20,895 nt of DNA from an uncultured Erysipelotrichaceae bacterium (GCA_902799855.1 CADCCA010000012.1:1-20895); one strand, 5' to 3'; counted from the first letter of the stretch, positions 1-6,435 are shown. Translations and numbers: made by a program. The notes: generated by a model from the letters alone, not told the origin.

Positions 1-138
1 TTGTTTATCACCTAAAACCATTAATGTTTCGCCTTCTTTGATATCAAACATTTCTCTAGCTTCTTTTGGTATTGTGATTTGACCTTTAGGTCCCACTTTC
101 ACACTGACAATGAAACGGTCTTGATTATTATTGTTCAT
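1..138 (-). CDS. AbrB/SpoVT-type DNA-binding protein, N-terminal part
   Basis: The first 46 codons of a protein that leaves the window at its left edge. After a short Asn-rich start it reads VKVGPKGQITIPKEAREMF, the classic swapped-hairpin AbrB/MazE/SpoVT fold signature (G-x-hydrophobic-T-I-P-K-x-x-R), followed by IKEGETLMVLGDK. Proteins of this family are dimeric DNA-binding transition-state regulators or antitoxins; the C-terminal part that would tell which is missing. The ATG at 136-138 is preceded by an AAAGG-type SD inside a short repeated run (GTAAGAAAGGTAAGAAAAG) and by a good promoter at 168-195, so this is a monocistronic or first gene. Family assignment is firm; the specific role is unknown. 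Confidence 0.85.
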   Translation of the reverse strand, partial: MNNNNQDRFIVSVKVGPKGQITIPKEAREMFDIKEGETLMVLGDKQ

Positions 139-167
139 ATTCTTACTTTTCTTACCTTTCTTACTTA

Positions 168-195
168 ATCATAGTCATTACGTTGTAAAAGTCAA
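168..195 (-). promoter_or_regulatory. Promoter of the AbrB-type gene
   Basis: On the minus strand a -35 TTGACT (190-195), a 16-bp spacer and a -10 TATGAT (168-173) lie 30 nt before the start codon. It begins right next to the U-run of the terminator at 197-227, so upstream radical SAM transcription is closed before this promoter. Confidence 0.75.
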
Positions 196-196
196 T

Positions 197-227
197 AAAA
201 AACAGTACCGATCTGTATCGATACTGT
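197..227 (-). terminator. Rho-independent terminator of the radical SAM operon
   Basis: Minus-strand stem ACAGTATCGAT / ATCGGTACTGT (11 bp with one G-U, loop 4 nt; 202-227) followed by a T-run. It lies 227 nt past the stop of the last operon gene and forms the hairpin part of the repeated module at 202-312. Confidence 0.8.
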
Positions 228-312
228 AGTTATCATCTGGTTGCGGTGGCCAGAAATGATACAATCCGACACCCTTTCTTGAAAAACCGACAGAGGCTTT
301 CCAAAACCGACA
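202..312 (-). repeat. Hairpin-29-TTGTATCA module, copy R1, with CCGACA triplet array
   Basis: Plus-strand view: hairpin ending at 227, exactly 29 nt, then TGATACAA at 257-264. Beyond it CCGACA occurs three times (266-271, 287-292, 307-312), 20-21 bp apart, that is on one face of the helix. A further TGATACAA is at 397-404. Regular short repeats of this kind resemble the multiple transposase-binding repeats at IS21-family ends, but no IS21 gene is seen here, so this naming is tentative. The whole gene-free stretch 139-453 consists of the AbrB promoter, the terminator, this module and a 44-codon open frame directly following the radical SAM stop. Confidence 0.6.
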
Positions 313-318
313 CCCCTA

Positions 319-453
319 TTATATTGTTTTCTTTCCAATTGGTACGCCTGATGGATCTTTCCAGTCACCAGTACCTTTTGTAATAAGCGAAAGAATTGAT
401 ACAAAATCGTATTTTGCCAAAAAAGCGGGACAGCAGGCACAAAATGGGACGAG
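319..453 (-). pseudogene. Open frame continuing past the radical SAM B stop
   Basis: After the TAA of the 300-aa radical SAM gene (454-456) the same frame stays open for 44 codons to TAA at 319-321. It encodes a protein-like stretch that includes AKYDFVSILSLITKGTGDW and KDPSGVPIGKKTI. It has no start codon with an SD of its own. It could be a coding remnant of a mobile element to which the TGATACAA repeats belong, or an old C-terminus cut off by a stop mutation. It may also be chance; I do not recognise the family. Confidence 0.25.
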
Positions 454-1356
454 TTATTTCTTCTTTCTCACACCTGTATTGTTTGAGCCTCTAACTTCTT
501 CGTGATAAAAATAATCTACTATCACTGGATGCCCTGGTTTTGCTCTGCCATATGGCGTTTCATTATCTACGAACGGGCAATTATTTTCTTTTGCTAATTT
601 TTCAGCTTCTTTTTCCAAATGTTCAAAATAGCTTCTATCTTTTTTGTTGTAGATTTGTTCATATAAAGGGTGTAAATCAGGATATTTTTCTTTAATGTAA
701 TCCATGATTTTCCCTTTAAAACCACCTCTTAAATTAAGGTTTTCTAACCAAATTAAATCGCATTGATCTTTAACTAAAGCAAAAATCTTTTTGAAATCAG
801 TGATGCCAGGAAAAACAGGGGAAATAAAACACACGGTTCTAATGCCAGCATCATAGACTTGTTTCATCGCTTGGATTTTTCTTTCAATAGAAACCGAATC
901 ATCCATATCGCTTTTAAAACCTTCATCTAAAGTGTTGATGGACCAAGAAACTGTAACTTTTCTAAATTTCTTTAACAAATCTAAATCTCTCACCACTAAA
1001 TCGGACTTTGTGCAGATTAATAATTCTGCGTCTACTCCGACGAGTTGTTCTAATAATTTCCTCGTATTTTTATATTCCGCTTCTTGAGGTAGATAACCAT
1101 CTGTCACCGTCCCGATTATGATATGTTGGCCTTTATATTTCGCTAAATCTGTAATTGCGGGCCAATTTTTTACGTCTAAAAACGATCCCCATTCTTCGGT
1201 ATGGCCAGTGAATCTTTTCATAAATGAAGCATAGCAATACTTGCAACCATGCGTGCACCCCACATAGGGATTAACACAATATCCACCTATAGGTGAATTG
1301 GATTTGGTCATGATATCTTTAACGTCTATTTGTTTGATAACAACTTCTTTATTCAT
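454..1356 (-). CDS. SPL-like radical SAM protein (mobile pair, larger member)
   Basis: A 300-aa radical SAM enzyme with the CxxxCxxC cluster motif at Cys34, Cys38 and Cys41 (VGCTHGCKYCYA), which would hold the 4Fe-4S cluster that cleaves S-adenosylmethionine. The layout (short N-terminal lead-in, cluster loop, TIM-barrel stretch with GTVTDGYLPQE and TKSDLVVRDL) is that of the spore-photoproduct-lyase-like COG1533 group. It is the third gene of an operon: its ATG overlaps the stop of the MarR gene by 8 nt (ATGAATAA), so translation is coupled. A radical SAM pair with a MarR gene is a known but functionally uncharacterised mobile set called the 'radical SAM mobile pair'; I take this as the larger partner. 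The substrate is unknown. The C-terminus (RGSNNTGVRKKK) is basic and looks unstructured. Confidence 0.88.
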   Translation of the reverse strand: MNKEVVIKQIDVKDIMTKSNSPIGGYCVNPYVGCTHGCKYCYASFMKRFTGHTEEWGSFLDVKNWPAITDLAKYKGQHIIIGTVTDGYLPQEAEYKNTRKLLEQLVGVDAELLICTKSDLVVRDLDLLKKFRKVTVSWSINTLDEGFKSDMDDSVSIERKIQAMKQVYDAGIRTVCFISPVFPGITDFKKIFALVKDQCDLIWLENLNLRGGFKGKIMDYIKEKYPDLHPLYEQIYNKKDRSYFEHLEKEAEKLAKENNCPFVDNETPYGRAKPGHPVIVDYFYHEEVRGSNNTGVRKKK

Positions 1357-1780
1357 CGATGAGATTCTCCTTCACTTTGCCTAATAATCGATCCAATTCA
1401 TTAGCCTCTTCTTCACTGAAATCTTTATAAAAAATATCGCTAATTTTTTTGGTGGCTCTATTTATTTTTCCTTCCAAAGACAGAGTCTTGCCACTTAAAT
1501 AAATGACTAAACTTCTTTTGTCTTCTTTAGAACCTTCTACGATTAGAAGACCTTCATTTTTCATTCTCTCCACCATTGCGCTTAAAGTGGTTTTTGCTAA
1601 TGATGTTTTTCTGGATAGTTCAATGAGTGAAAGCTTTTCATTTTTCCACAATGCAAAAAGAACTCTTCCCTGTTGGCCATTGAATTCGTAAATACCTTCT
1701 TCTTTAAGAATTTTATTGAATGCTCGATCTTGCAGTTGTTTGACTTGTGAGATTAAAGTCCCGCCAAAATGTTTTTTCAT
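1349..1780 (-). CDS. MarR-family regulator of the radical SAM pair
   Basis: A 143-aa winged-helix protein. An N-terminal dimerisation helix is followed by the MarR core around residues 37-100: LSLIELSRKTSLAKTTLSA as helix-turn-helix and a wing with the typical D-x-R (KEDKRS), then a C-terminal helical dimerisation part. It overlaps the upstream radical SAM gene by 4 nt (ATGA) and the downstream one by 8 nt, so the three form one translationally coupled unit. The perfect palindrome GTACTATATAGTAC over the operon promoter is the obvious candidate operator, which would make this an autoregulator controlling the enzyme pair. The family is certain; the ligand is unknown. Confidence 0.9.
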   Translation of the reverse strand: MKKHFGGTLISQVKQLQDRAFNKILKEEGIYEFNGQQGRVLFALWKNEKLSLIELSRKTSLAKTTLSAMVERMKNEGLLIVEGSKEDKRSLVIYLSGKTLSLEGKINRATKKISDIFYKDFSEEEANELDRLLGKVKENLIDE

Positions 1781-2448
1781 TTTAAAGCGTCCTCCATTTC
1801 ACAGGTAAGTTCTTGAATAATAGTTTCTCCTATCATGATTTTCCTAGCCAATTCTTCTTTATAGAAAATCTTGCATCCATATCTTCTCGCCACTTTAACA
1901 AGGTCATTTACCCACTGCTTTTTAGTGTCGATTTTCCCTTTGCAGTTACCGGTTTCAGTGCCGATGACTATCCATCTAATCCCGCTTAAATCGATATCTC
2001 CTAAATCCTCAAATAAAGGTTCAAAAGTAATATGGTAATTCTTACATTTAATGTTTTCTTTTAAGGATTTGATTCTCCATAAATCGTTTTTGCATGTAAC
2101 AGTGACACCCATCCAAGCATTATCAGGGACATTATCCAAATTCATTTTATTTGGTGCTTTCGTTAGATATATTCCAACAGTTCTAGGATTTTGTTTAAGA
2201 AGATCAAAAGACTTATCTAGCCATTCTTTTTCCCAAATATATGGATCCGACATGCCTGTAAGGAAATATATTCCTGGTTTTTTAATTCTTTCTAGCTTAT
2301 GTAAATCCGCGACTGGTTTAGAAAAGTCATCTGTTAAATGGAAGCGCTTAGCCACCGCTTTTGCATAGCAATATCGGCATCCAATCTTACAGCCAATTAC
2401 CGCATTTATATTTTTGATTTTTGATTTGATATCAATAATCTCACTCAT
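1777..2448 (-). CDS. Gp37/Gp68-like (DUF5131) radical SAM protein (mobile pair, smaller member)
   Basis: A 223-aa radical SAM protein with CxxxCxxC at Cys20, Cys24 and Cys27 (GCKIGCRYCYAKAVAKRF). Downstream blocks FLTGMSDPYIW, GVTVTCKNDLWRI and WIVIGTETGNCKGKI resemble the phage Gp37/Gp68 (DUF5131) branch, usually about 220-280 aa, so it looks full length. It is the first gene of the operon. No SD precedes the ATG at 2446-2448; instead a TACAAT hexamer ends 9 nt before it, suggesting a near-leaderless mRNA. Its partner is the second radical SAM enzyme two genes on. Function is unknown; guesses include modification of a nucleic acid, as for the related photoproduct lyases, but nothing here proves it. 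Confidence 0.85.
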   Translation of the reverse strand: MSEIIDIKSKIKNINAVIGCKIGCRYCYAKAVAKRFHLTDDFSKPVADLHKLERIKKPGIYFLTGMSDPYIWEKEWLDKSFDLLKQNPRTVGIYLTKAPNKMNLDNVPDNAWMGVTVTCKNDLWRIKSLKENIKCKNYHITFEPLFEDLGDIDLSGIRWIVIGTETGNCKGKIDTKKQWVNDLVKVARRYGCKIFYKEELARKIMIGETIIQELTCEMEDALK

Positions 2449-2457
2449 AGCAAATAT

Positions 2458-2474
2458 ATTGTACTATATAGTAC
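2458..2474 (-). promoter_or_regulatory. Palindromic operator and -10 of the radical SAM operon
   Basis: GTACTATATAGTAC (2461-2474) is a perfect 14-bp palindrome 12 nt upstream of the first start codon. It contains the possible -10 TATAGT (2463-2468) and overlaps a second, TACAAT (2458-2463). A repressor bound here would block RNA polymerase directly. The MarR protein encoded as gene two is the likely binder (inference). No clear -35 is visible. Confidence 0.65.
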
Positions 2475-2495
2475 TATTAATATCCATTATTAAAT

Positions 2496-2525
2496 AAAAA
2501 ACAGTCCTGAATTTATCAGAACTGT
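2496..2525 (-). terminator. Terminator upstream of the radical SAM promoter
   Basis: Minus-strand stem ACAGTTCTGA / TCAGGACTGT (10 bp with one T-G pair) and a run of T. It is the second terminator downstream of the repeat lipoprotein gene, after the one at 2651-2684, and is the hairpin part of module R2. Confidence 0.75.
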
Positions 2526-2625
2526 AGTTTACATCTGCCCTTGAAGAATATTGCTGATACAAATCAAGGTTTTGCCGATAGGTTGATGAAGTCCTTTGAT
2601 ACAAAATCACTGAGGTGACAGGACT
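2501..2625 (-). repeat. Hairpin-29-TTGTATCA module, copy R2
   Basis: Plus-strand view: hairpin ends at 2525, then exactly 29 nt, TGATACAA at 2555-2562, and a second TGATACAA at 2597-2604 (42 nt later). The second copy sits in the loop of a further inverted repeat, AAGTCCT (2590-2596) / AGGACTT (2619-2625). Unlike the other copies, this one lies beyond a separate terminator (2651-2684) rather than directly between stop codon and first hairpin. Confidence 0.6.
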
Positions 2626-2650
2626 TGAATCATTTCTTATTGAAATGTCA

Positions 2651-2684
2651 AATAAAAACCGATTAAGCGATTTACCTAATCGGT
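2651..2684 (-). terminator. Terminator of the repeat lipoprotein gene
   Basis: Minus-strand stem ACCGATTA / TAATCGGT (2658-2665 with 2677-2684), then a TTTTTATTT tail, 80 nt past the stop codon. It is enclosed by an outer inverted repeat AAATGTCAAA (2643-2652) / TTTGACATTT (2692-2701), making an unusually long composite hairpin. Confidence 0.8.
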
Positions 2685-2763
2685 CTTAGTTTTTGACATT
2701 TTTTCTTTATTAGAGTGAACTAATATAATGCTTGGCAATTCAGCGCGATTACCTTTTTAAACT

Positions 2764-3735
2764 TTATTGCTTAGAAAGTTCGACTTTTCCAAACATCAAA
2801 ACATCTTTTTCTGCGTTGTATGTAAAGGATATTTTGTCACCAACTTCATATGGTGATGAATATTCATCAATCATTTTTTCAAGTCCAGTTATAATAAATG
2901 AAAGCTCTTTTGTTTCATCGTCATAATCGAAGCTACTAAAATAATATTCGTAACAAATATCATAATCAGAAAAATTATTAGTTCTAAAGTTAAGAACATA
3001 GCTAAAGCTAGAATCACGCCAATACGTTCCATTAAAATAGGTCTTATCGGTTCCTAATGCTGGAATGATTATAGATTCTGCGTCTATTTCGTTTTTGCCT
3101 TCTTCATCAGAAAAATATTTACCGCAGACATCGCAGCTCCAATACTCGATGTTGCCATCTTCAAGGCGAGTTGCGTCTTTTGCTTCGTGATGAGTTAAGG
3201 TGTGATGAGCTGGAGTGCGAACGTCTTCTTGCTTAATAGGATTTGTACCAGCTTCATCTGAGAAATATTGGAAGCATTCTGTACATACCCAATATTCGAT
3301 GTTACCAGGTACATAACAAGTTGCGGCCTTTGCATCGTTATGAATTAAAGTATGAGCGTGAGCTGGAATGATCCAACCATTGTTTTCGAGTTCGTCTTTT
3401 CCTTCCTCATCGGAGAAGAATTTGCCACATCTTTCGCAGCTCCAATAAGCACAATTACCGGCCTCGGTGCATGTTTCGGCATGAGATTCATGAGCGGTTA
3501 AATTATGGCCTAAAGCGGCAATTGTCAAAGCATCTAATGTTGTTTCTTTTTTGTCTTCATCAAATAACTTATCGCATCCTGAGCAGGTATAATGAGCGTG
3601 GACACCACTTTCAGTACAAGTAGCAGCAACTTCATCAACTAATACGTATTCATGAGAGTGTGCTTTTTGTCCACAACCCGCTAAAAGAGAGACAGCCATA
3701 AGAGCAGACGTCATTAAGACTAATTTCTTTTTCAT
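2764..3735 (-). CDS. Lipoprotein with four tandem Cys-rich (zinc-ribbon-like) repeats
   Basis: A 323-aa exported lipoprotein: a basic start, hydrophobic core and lipobox LAGC with acylated Cys21. Residues about 27-226 hold four repeats of about 50 aa, each with an ATC, then CxxC 10 residues on, and a CGKxFSDEEGK-like tail. Cysteines lie at 40/51/54, 89/100/103 and 140/151/154; the fourth repeat has Arg190 in place of the first Cys but keeps 201/204. Many His residues flank the repeats, so metal binding is plausible. Residues 235-323 form a separate unrepeated domain rich in aromatic residues. The start has a good SD (AAAGGA, 9 nt). It is divergent from a TetR gene, which may control it. I do not know the function; a cell-surface ligand- or metal-binding role is inference. 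Confidence 0.75.
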   Translation of the reverse strand: MKKKLVLMTSALMAVSLLAGCGQKAHSHEYVLVDEVAATCTESGVHAHYTCSGCDKLFDEDKKETTLDALTIAALGHNLTAHESHAETCTEAGNCAYWSCERCGKFFSDEEGKDELENNGWIIPAHAHTLIHNDAKAATCYVPGNIEYWVCTECFQYFSDEAGTNPIKQEDVRTPAHHTLTHHEAKDATRLEDGNIEYWSCDVCGKYFSDEEGKNEIDAESIIIPALGTDKTYFNGTYWRDSSFSYVLNFRTNNFSDYDICYEYYFSSFDYDDETKELSFIITGLEKMIDEYSSPYEVGDKISFTYNAEKDVLMFGKVELSKQ

Positions 3736-3791
3736 TTACAAATTTCCTTTCTTGTTATGTATATAATTACACATAAAAGAAATAATATATT

Positions 3792-3846
3792 CTTGATATA
3801 TTTTCAAGCAAAACAAGCCTTAACTATACTTTCGAATATTCAAAGT
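3792..3846. promoter_or_regulatory. Divergent control region with two inverted repeats
   Basis: The 157-bp gap between the lipoprotein and TetR genes holds CTTGA-N7-TCAAG (3792-3808) and ACTTT-N9-AAAGT (3828-3846). The second partly overlaps a plausible plus-strand -10, TATACT (3825-3830). Such spaced inverted repeats between a TetR gene and its divergent neighbour are typical operator candidates. Their link to the regulator is inference. Confidence 0.4.
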
Positions 3847-3892
3847 AAAGTTTTTAATGTAAAATAAGTAAAAAATAAGGGCAAATATAGAT

Positions 3893-4480
3893 ATGAGAGA
3901 TATTGATAAAACTAAAAAAGAATTTGAGAAATCATTATTCAAACTATTATCGAAAAAGAACTATCATGATATCACTGTTAATGAGATATGTTCTTTAGCT
4001 AATAAGACAAAGATGACTTTCTATCATTATTATAAAGATAAAGACAATTTATTAGCGTTAGCTTCCATCAATTTAATCAACGAAGAATATAACGAAGCAT
4101 ACAGAAAAATCTTAAGAAAAGAAACCGATCAGGAAGAAATCGAATATCAATCGATATTGGCTACCTATGATTGGGTTGCAAAGCATTATAAGCAAATCCA
4201 AAACCTCATCCATGAAGGCGATACTTTTCCGATGGAGATATTCAAAAACGCTCTAGCCACTAATTATGGTAAATATATTACAGAAACGATTAAATCTGTT
4301 GGCTATGATGTTCCTAGTGATTATTTATCGATATTCTTCTTTGAAGGATTATATGGTTCGTGCCTATATTACGCTGAGCAACTAAAAAACAACAGGGACA
4401 AGAAAAAAGTTAAAGAAGATATCAAAAAGCTTTGCCGTTTTTGGGCCAAACTTATAATGTCCGCCACAAAGGAAAACTAA
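3893..4480 (+). CDS. TetR/AcrR-family transcriptional regulator
   Basis: A 195-aa TetR-type repressor. Residues 1-50 form the DNA-binding head, with a helix-turn-helix ITVNEICSLANKTKMTFYHY and the family-typical YYKDKDNLL that follows the recognition helix; the rest is the helical ligand/dimer domain, which ends in a basic-aromatic helix (LCRFWAKLI). Normal TetR length. An AAGGG-type SD lies about 10 nt before the ATG. The divergent neighbour is the Cys-repeat lipoprotein and the shared gap holds two inverted repeats, so control of itself and that lipoprotein is likely but unproven. The ligand cannot be read from sequence. Confidence 0.88.
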   Translation: MRDIDKTKKEFEKSLFKLLSKKNYHDITVNEICSLANKTKMTFYHYYKDKDNLLALASINLINEEYNEAYRKILRKETDQEEIEYQSILATYDWVAKHYKQIQNLIHEGDTFPMEIFKNALATNYGKYITETIKSVGYDVPSDYLSIFFFEGLYGSCLYYAEQLKNNRDKKKVKEDIKKLCRFWAKLIMSATKEN

Positions 4481-4495
4481 GCTGCAATCATAAGC

Positions 4496-4565
4496 AAGCA
4501 TGCCTATTGCCTCCCAAAATATCTTGAACGCAATCAAGCGAAAAATTGTATCAATAAGCGTGCTT
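4496..4565 (+). repeat. 14-bp inverted repeat downstream of the TetR gene
   Basis: AAGCATGCCTATTG (4496-4509) pairs with CAATAAGCGTGCTT (4552-4565) over 14 positions with two wobbles. Inside the 42-nt loop a smaller hairpin, CTTGA-N6-TCAAG, is visible. It starts 16 nt after the TetR stop but has no U-run, so it is not a simple terminator. Possible roles are a structured 3' end, or part of the mobile-element relic that follows. Confidence 0.45.
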
Positions 4566-4695
4566 CATAGGTAGTTCAAGTCCCGTCAACAATCTAAAGA
4601 ATTACATCAAGGGTGTAGCAATTGAGGGTTTTGATGCATATTCTTCAGTTATCGCTTATCCACCACTAGCTTTGAAAACCATCGAAAAACATTAA
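4558..4695 (+). pseudogene. Coding fragment, possibly a transposase C-terminus
   Basis: An open stretch of 45 codons without a usable start reads like a real protein end: NNLKNYIKGVAIEGFDAYSS, then VIAYPPLALKTIEKH and TAA (4693-4695). It lies next to the TGATACAA repeats of module R3. My guess is the C-terminal remnant of a mobile-element gene, but I cannot name the family. The gene-free stretch 4481-4831 holds this fragment, the inverted repeat at 4496-4565, the terminator at 4714-4743 and module R3. Confidence 0.3.
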
Positions 4696-4713
4696 AAATG
4701 GGCAAAAAAGCAA

Positions 4714-4743
4714 GAAAAAAGACCTGATAACGAGTATCAAGTC
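4714..4743 (-). terminator. Terminator of the XRE regulator gene
   Basis: Minus-strand stem GACTTGATA / TATCAGGTC (4735-4743 with 4721-4729, one T-G pair) and a T-run. It lies 88 nt past the stop codon and is the hairpin part of module R3. Confidence 0.75.
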
Positions 4744-4826
4744 TATTCATATCGTTTGGGAGCAGACCACTAAAGTGATACAAATTCTCCCTAAAAGTTG
4801 GGTTGTATTTACCGAAAGTGATACAC
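4721..4826 (-). repeat. Hairpin-TTGTATCA module, copy R3
   Basis: Plus-strand view: hairpin end 4743, 32 nt (31 if one more base pair is counted), TGATACAA at 4776-4783, and a second TGATACAC at 4819-4826, 43 nt later. The block GCAGACCACTAAAGTGATAC (4762-4781) is nearly the same as GCAGACAACTAAAGTGATAC (9204-9223) in module R4. The far end touches the stop codon of the XRE gene. Confidence 0.65.
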
Positions 4827-4831
4827 TTTAA

Positions 4832-6181
4832 TTAATCAAACAAATTTGAGAAATCTTGAGCAGATACCACTTTATACATTTTGCTATTGTATGAGAATCT
4901 ATTTGATGCAAAAACCTCAATATCAGCAATATAACCAGTTATTTCGTAAGGGGCTTCAAGTATTTCGTCATAAGTTTCTTCATTTGGCCATTCAACAAAT
5001 TCTAAATTATATAAGTAAGAAATAGGATATCTAGATAGAGTAGACTTTTTAACCGCTTCAATATTGCTTCCATATTGATTAACCATATAACGATGCTCTG
5101 TATATTGAAGGGGCTCAGCAAATATTTTTTCAATCAAATATCTCGTGCCAGACACAGCCGTATTGAGACTTTTTCCTGTGATTGAAATGCTTTTGCTTGT
5201 TATGTTGTTAAAGTTGTATTCTAAAATGCTAGTGCCTTCACCAGGAACGTGTAAATCTTTATTTGTCTTATAAATGTTGTTTTCTAAGAAATGATATGCA
5301 TCATCAATATCAGTTTCTCCGCTAGAATAATAAATGTTTCTAAAATAATCAGGCCCTAAACTACTATTTGAATATTCATATCTTAAGCTTTGAATATTTG
5401 ATTTAGTAACTTCATTTATCCAAGGGCAAACGTTTTTTAAAGTAGATTTGTAATTATTCCAAGTACTATTGCTATTATCAATAATGAAATTTAGATGATT
5501 TATATACGAATTAAAAGAATAGTTAAGGGTGTATGTGCCTTCTTTTTTAAATTCAATTCGATATCTTGGTTCTTCGCCATATTGATTTCCGACATAATAT
5601 GAATTTGAGAAAGAATAATCATGGTTAAAAATCGCGTGATCACCAGTAAAAACAACATCTTTGCTTCCGGTATGAAGCGGGTAGATACCAATGTCAAAGT
5701 CCAAGAAAGTATTTGTGTAATAATATATTTCTTTTGTGTCTGGGTCCTTGTAAGTGCTGACTAAATCAGTCGAATTGGTTATTGCGACATAGGCATCAAC
5801 TCCAGTGATAATTGCTTCGCCACCACTTTCGCTTGTTTGTTGTTCACTACCAGGATTGTTTCCGCTTTTATTAAGACCAATTATTCCAAGAGTTATTCCA
5901 GCAGCGGTTCCACCTATAAGTAGAACTATCGAAGCAATAATTCCAACTTTTATTAAAAACTTATTCTTTTTATTCTTTTTTATAATGTTATCGCTTCTAA
6001 GTTCATCAGCTTCCACACCAAAATAAACCGCTAATGCCTTTAGGGTTTCTTCACTTGGGTTACCATTACCGTTTTCATATTTTGCAATTGCAGATCTTGA
6101 AATATGAACAGCTTCAGCTAATGCTTCTTGTGATAATCCATTTTCGTTTCTTAACTTTTTTAGTTTGTCTTTAAAATCCAT
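4832..6181 (-). CDS. Membrane-anchored XRE-family regulator with large extracytoplasmic domain
   Basis: A 449-aa protein. Residues 3-62 are a complete HTH_3 (Cro/C1) domain (LRNENGLSQEALAEAVHISR, then SAIAKYENGNGNPSEETLKA). A Lys/Asn-rich linker leads to one membrane helix at about 76-100 (LIKVGIIASIVLLIGGTAAG), then a Gly/Ser-rich linker and a 340-residue outside domain rich in Tyr, Ser and Asn that I do not recognise. The topology (DNA-binding head inside, sensor outside) suggests a one-component transmembrane regulator. No SD precedes the ATG. Three direct TGTTACT repeats upstream could be its operator. Module R3 follows its stop directly. Confidence 0.8.
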   Translation of the reverse strand: MDFKDKLKKLRNENGLSQEALAEAVHISRSAIAKYENGNGNPSEETLKALAVYFGVEADELRSDNIIKKNKKNKFLIKVGIIASIVLLIGGTAAGITLGIIGLNKSGNNPGSEQQTSESGGEAIITGVDAYVAITNSTDLVSTYKDPDTKEIYYYTNTFLDFDIGIYPLHTGSKDVVFTGDHAIFNHDYSFSNSYYVGNQYGEEPRYRIEFKKEGTYTLNYSFNSYINHLNFIIDNSNSTWNNYKSTLKNVCPWINEVTKSNIQSLRYEYSNSSLGPDYFRNIYYSSGETDIDDAYHFLENNIYKTNKDLHVPGEGTSILEYNFNNITSKSISITGKSLNTAVSGTRYLIEKIFAEPLQYTEHRYMVNQYGSNIEAVKKSTLSRYPISYLYNLEFVEWPNEETYDEILEAPYEITGYIADIEVFASNRFSYNSKMYKVVSAQDFSNLFD

Positions 6182-6223
6182 AAACCAACTAATTTATATT
6201 TTAGCTTTTTTCAAAAAAATGAT

Positions 6224-6262
6224 TGTTACTTATTGTTACTTTTATTTATTGTCCCTGTTACT
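6224..6262. promoter_or_regulatory. Three TGTTACT direct repeats upstream of the XRE gene
   Basis: TGTTACT occurs at 6224-6230, 6234-6240 and 6256-6262; offsets of 10 and 22 bp put all three on the same helix face. They lie 43-81 bp upstream of the XRE start codon, so a multi-site operator is plausible. The same strand also faces the 48-codon ORF promoter. Confidence 0.4.
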
Positions 6263-6328
6263 TTGTATTTTTGAAAAGAATTATAGAAAAAACAGTATTG
6301 AATTTATTTCAAGGCACTATTCACTCGA

Positions 6329-6362
6329 ATGGGGAGTTTTGGGGAGTAATCCCCATTTTTGT
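6329..6362 (+). terminator. Terminator-like hairpin upstream of the 48-codon ORF
   Basis: ATGGGGA (6329-6335) / TCCCCAT (6350-6356) with a 14-nt loop, then TTTTTGTTT. An alternative pairing uses a second GGGG at 6341-6344. No plus-strand gene ends just before it, so it could end a small RNA, act as an attenuator, or be the remains of a gene end. Confidence 0.4.
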
Positions 6363-6392
6363 TTATGGAATAAGTAATTTAAAAGTACCTCT

Positions 6393-6434
6393 TGTTATAA
6401 TTATTTTGCACAAAAGTTAGAACAAGGAGGTACA
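6393..6434 (+). promoter_or_regulatory. Extended -10 promoter and SD of the 48-codon ORF
   Basis: TGTTATAAT (6393-6401) is a perfect extended -10; no -35 is obvious. An AAGGAGGT SD (6424-6431) sits 4 nt before the ATG at 6436. These are among the best expression signals in the window, which argues the short ORF is, or recently was, translated. Confidence 0.6.
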
Positions 6435-6435
6435 T

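Noticed and set aside
192..440. 82-codon minus-strand frame
   Set aside because: It runs through the TTGTATCA module, the CCGACA repeats and the terminator hairpin, with no SD, and its peptide looks like translated repeat DNA.
2576..2625. tRNA-like sequence suggested by GGACTTGAATC
   Set aside because: No acceptor stem, anticodon arm or CCA can be folded around it; the inverted AAGTCCT / AGGACTT explains it.
4547..4583. A sixth, plus-strand TTGTATCA-29-hairpin module for the TetR gene
   Set aside because: The TTGTATCA core is present in the right orientation, but no hairpin with a U-run starts 29 nt further on.
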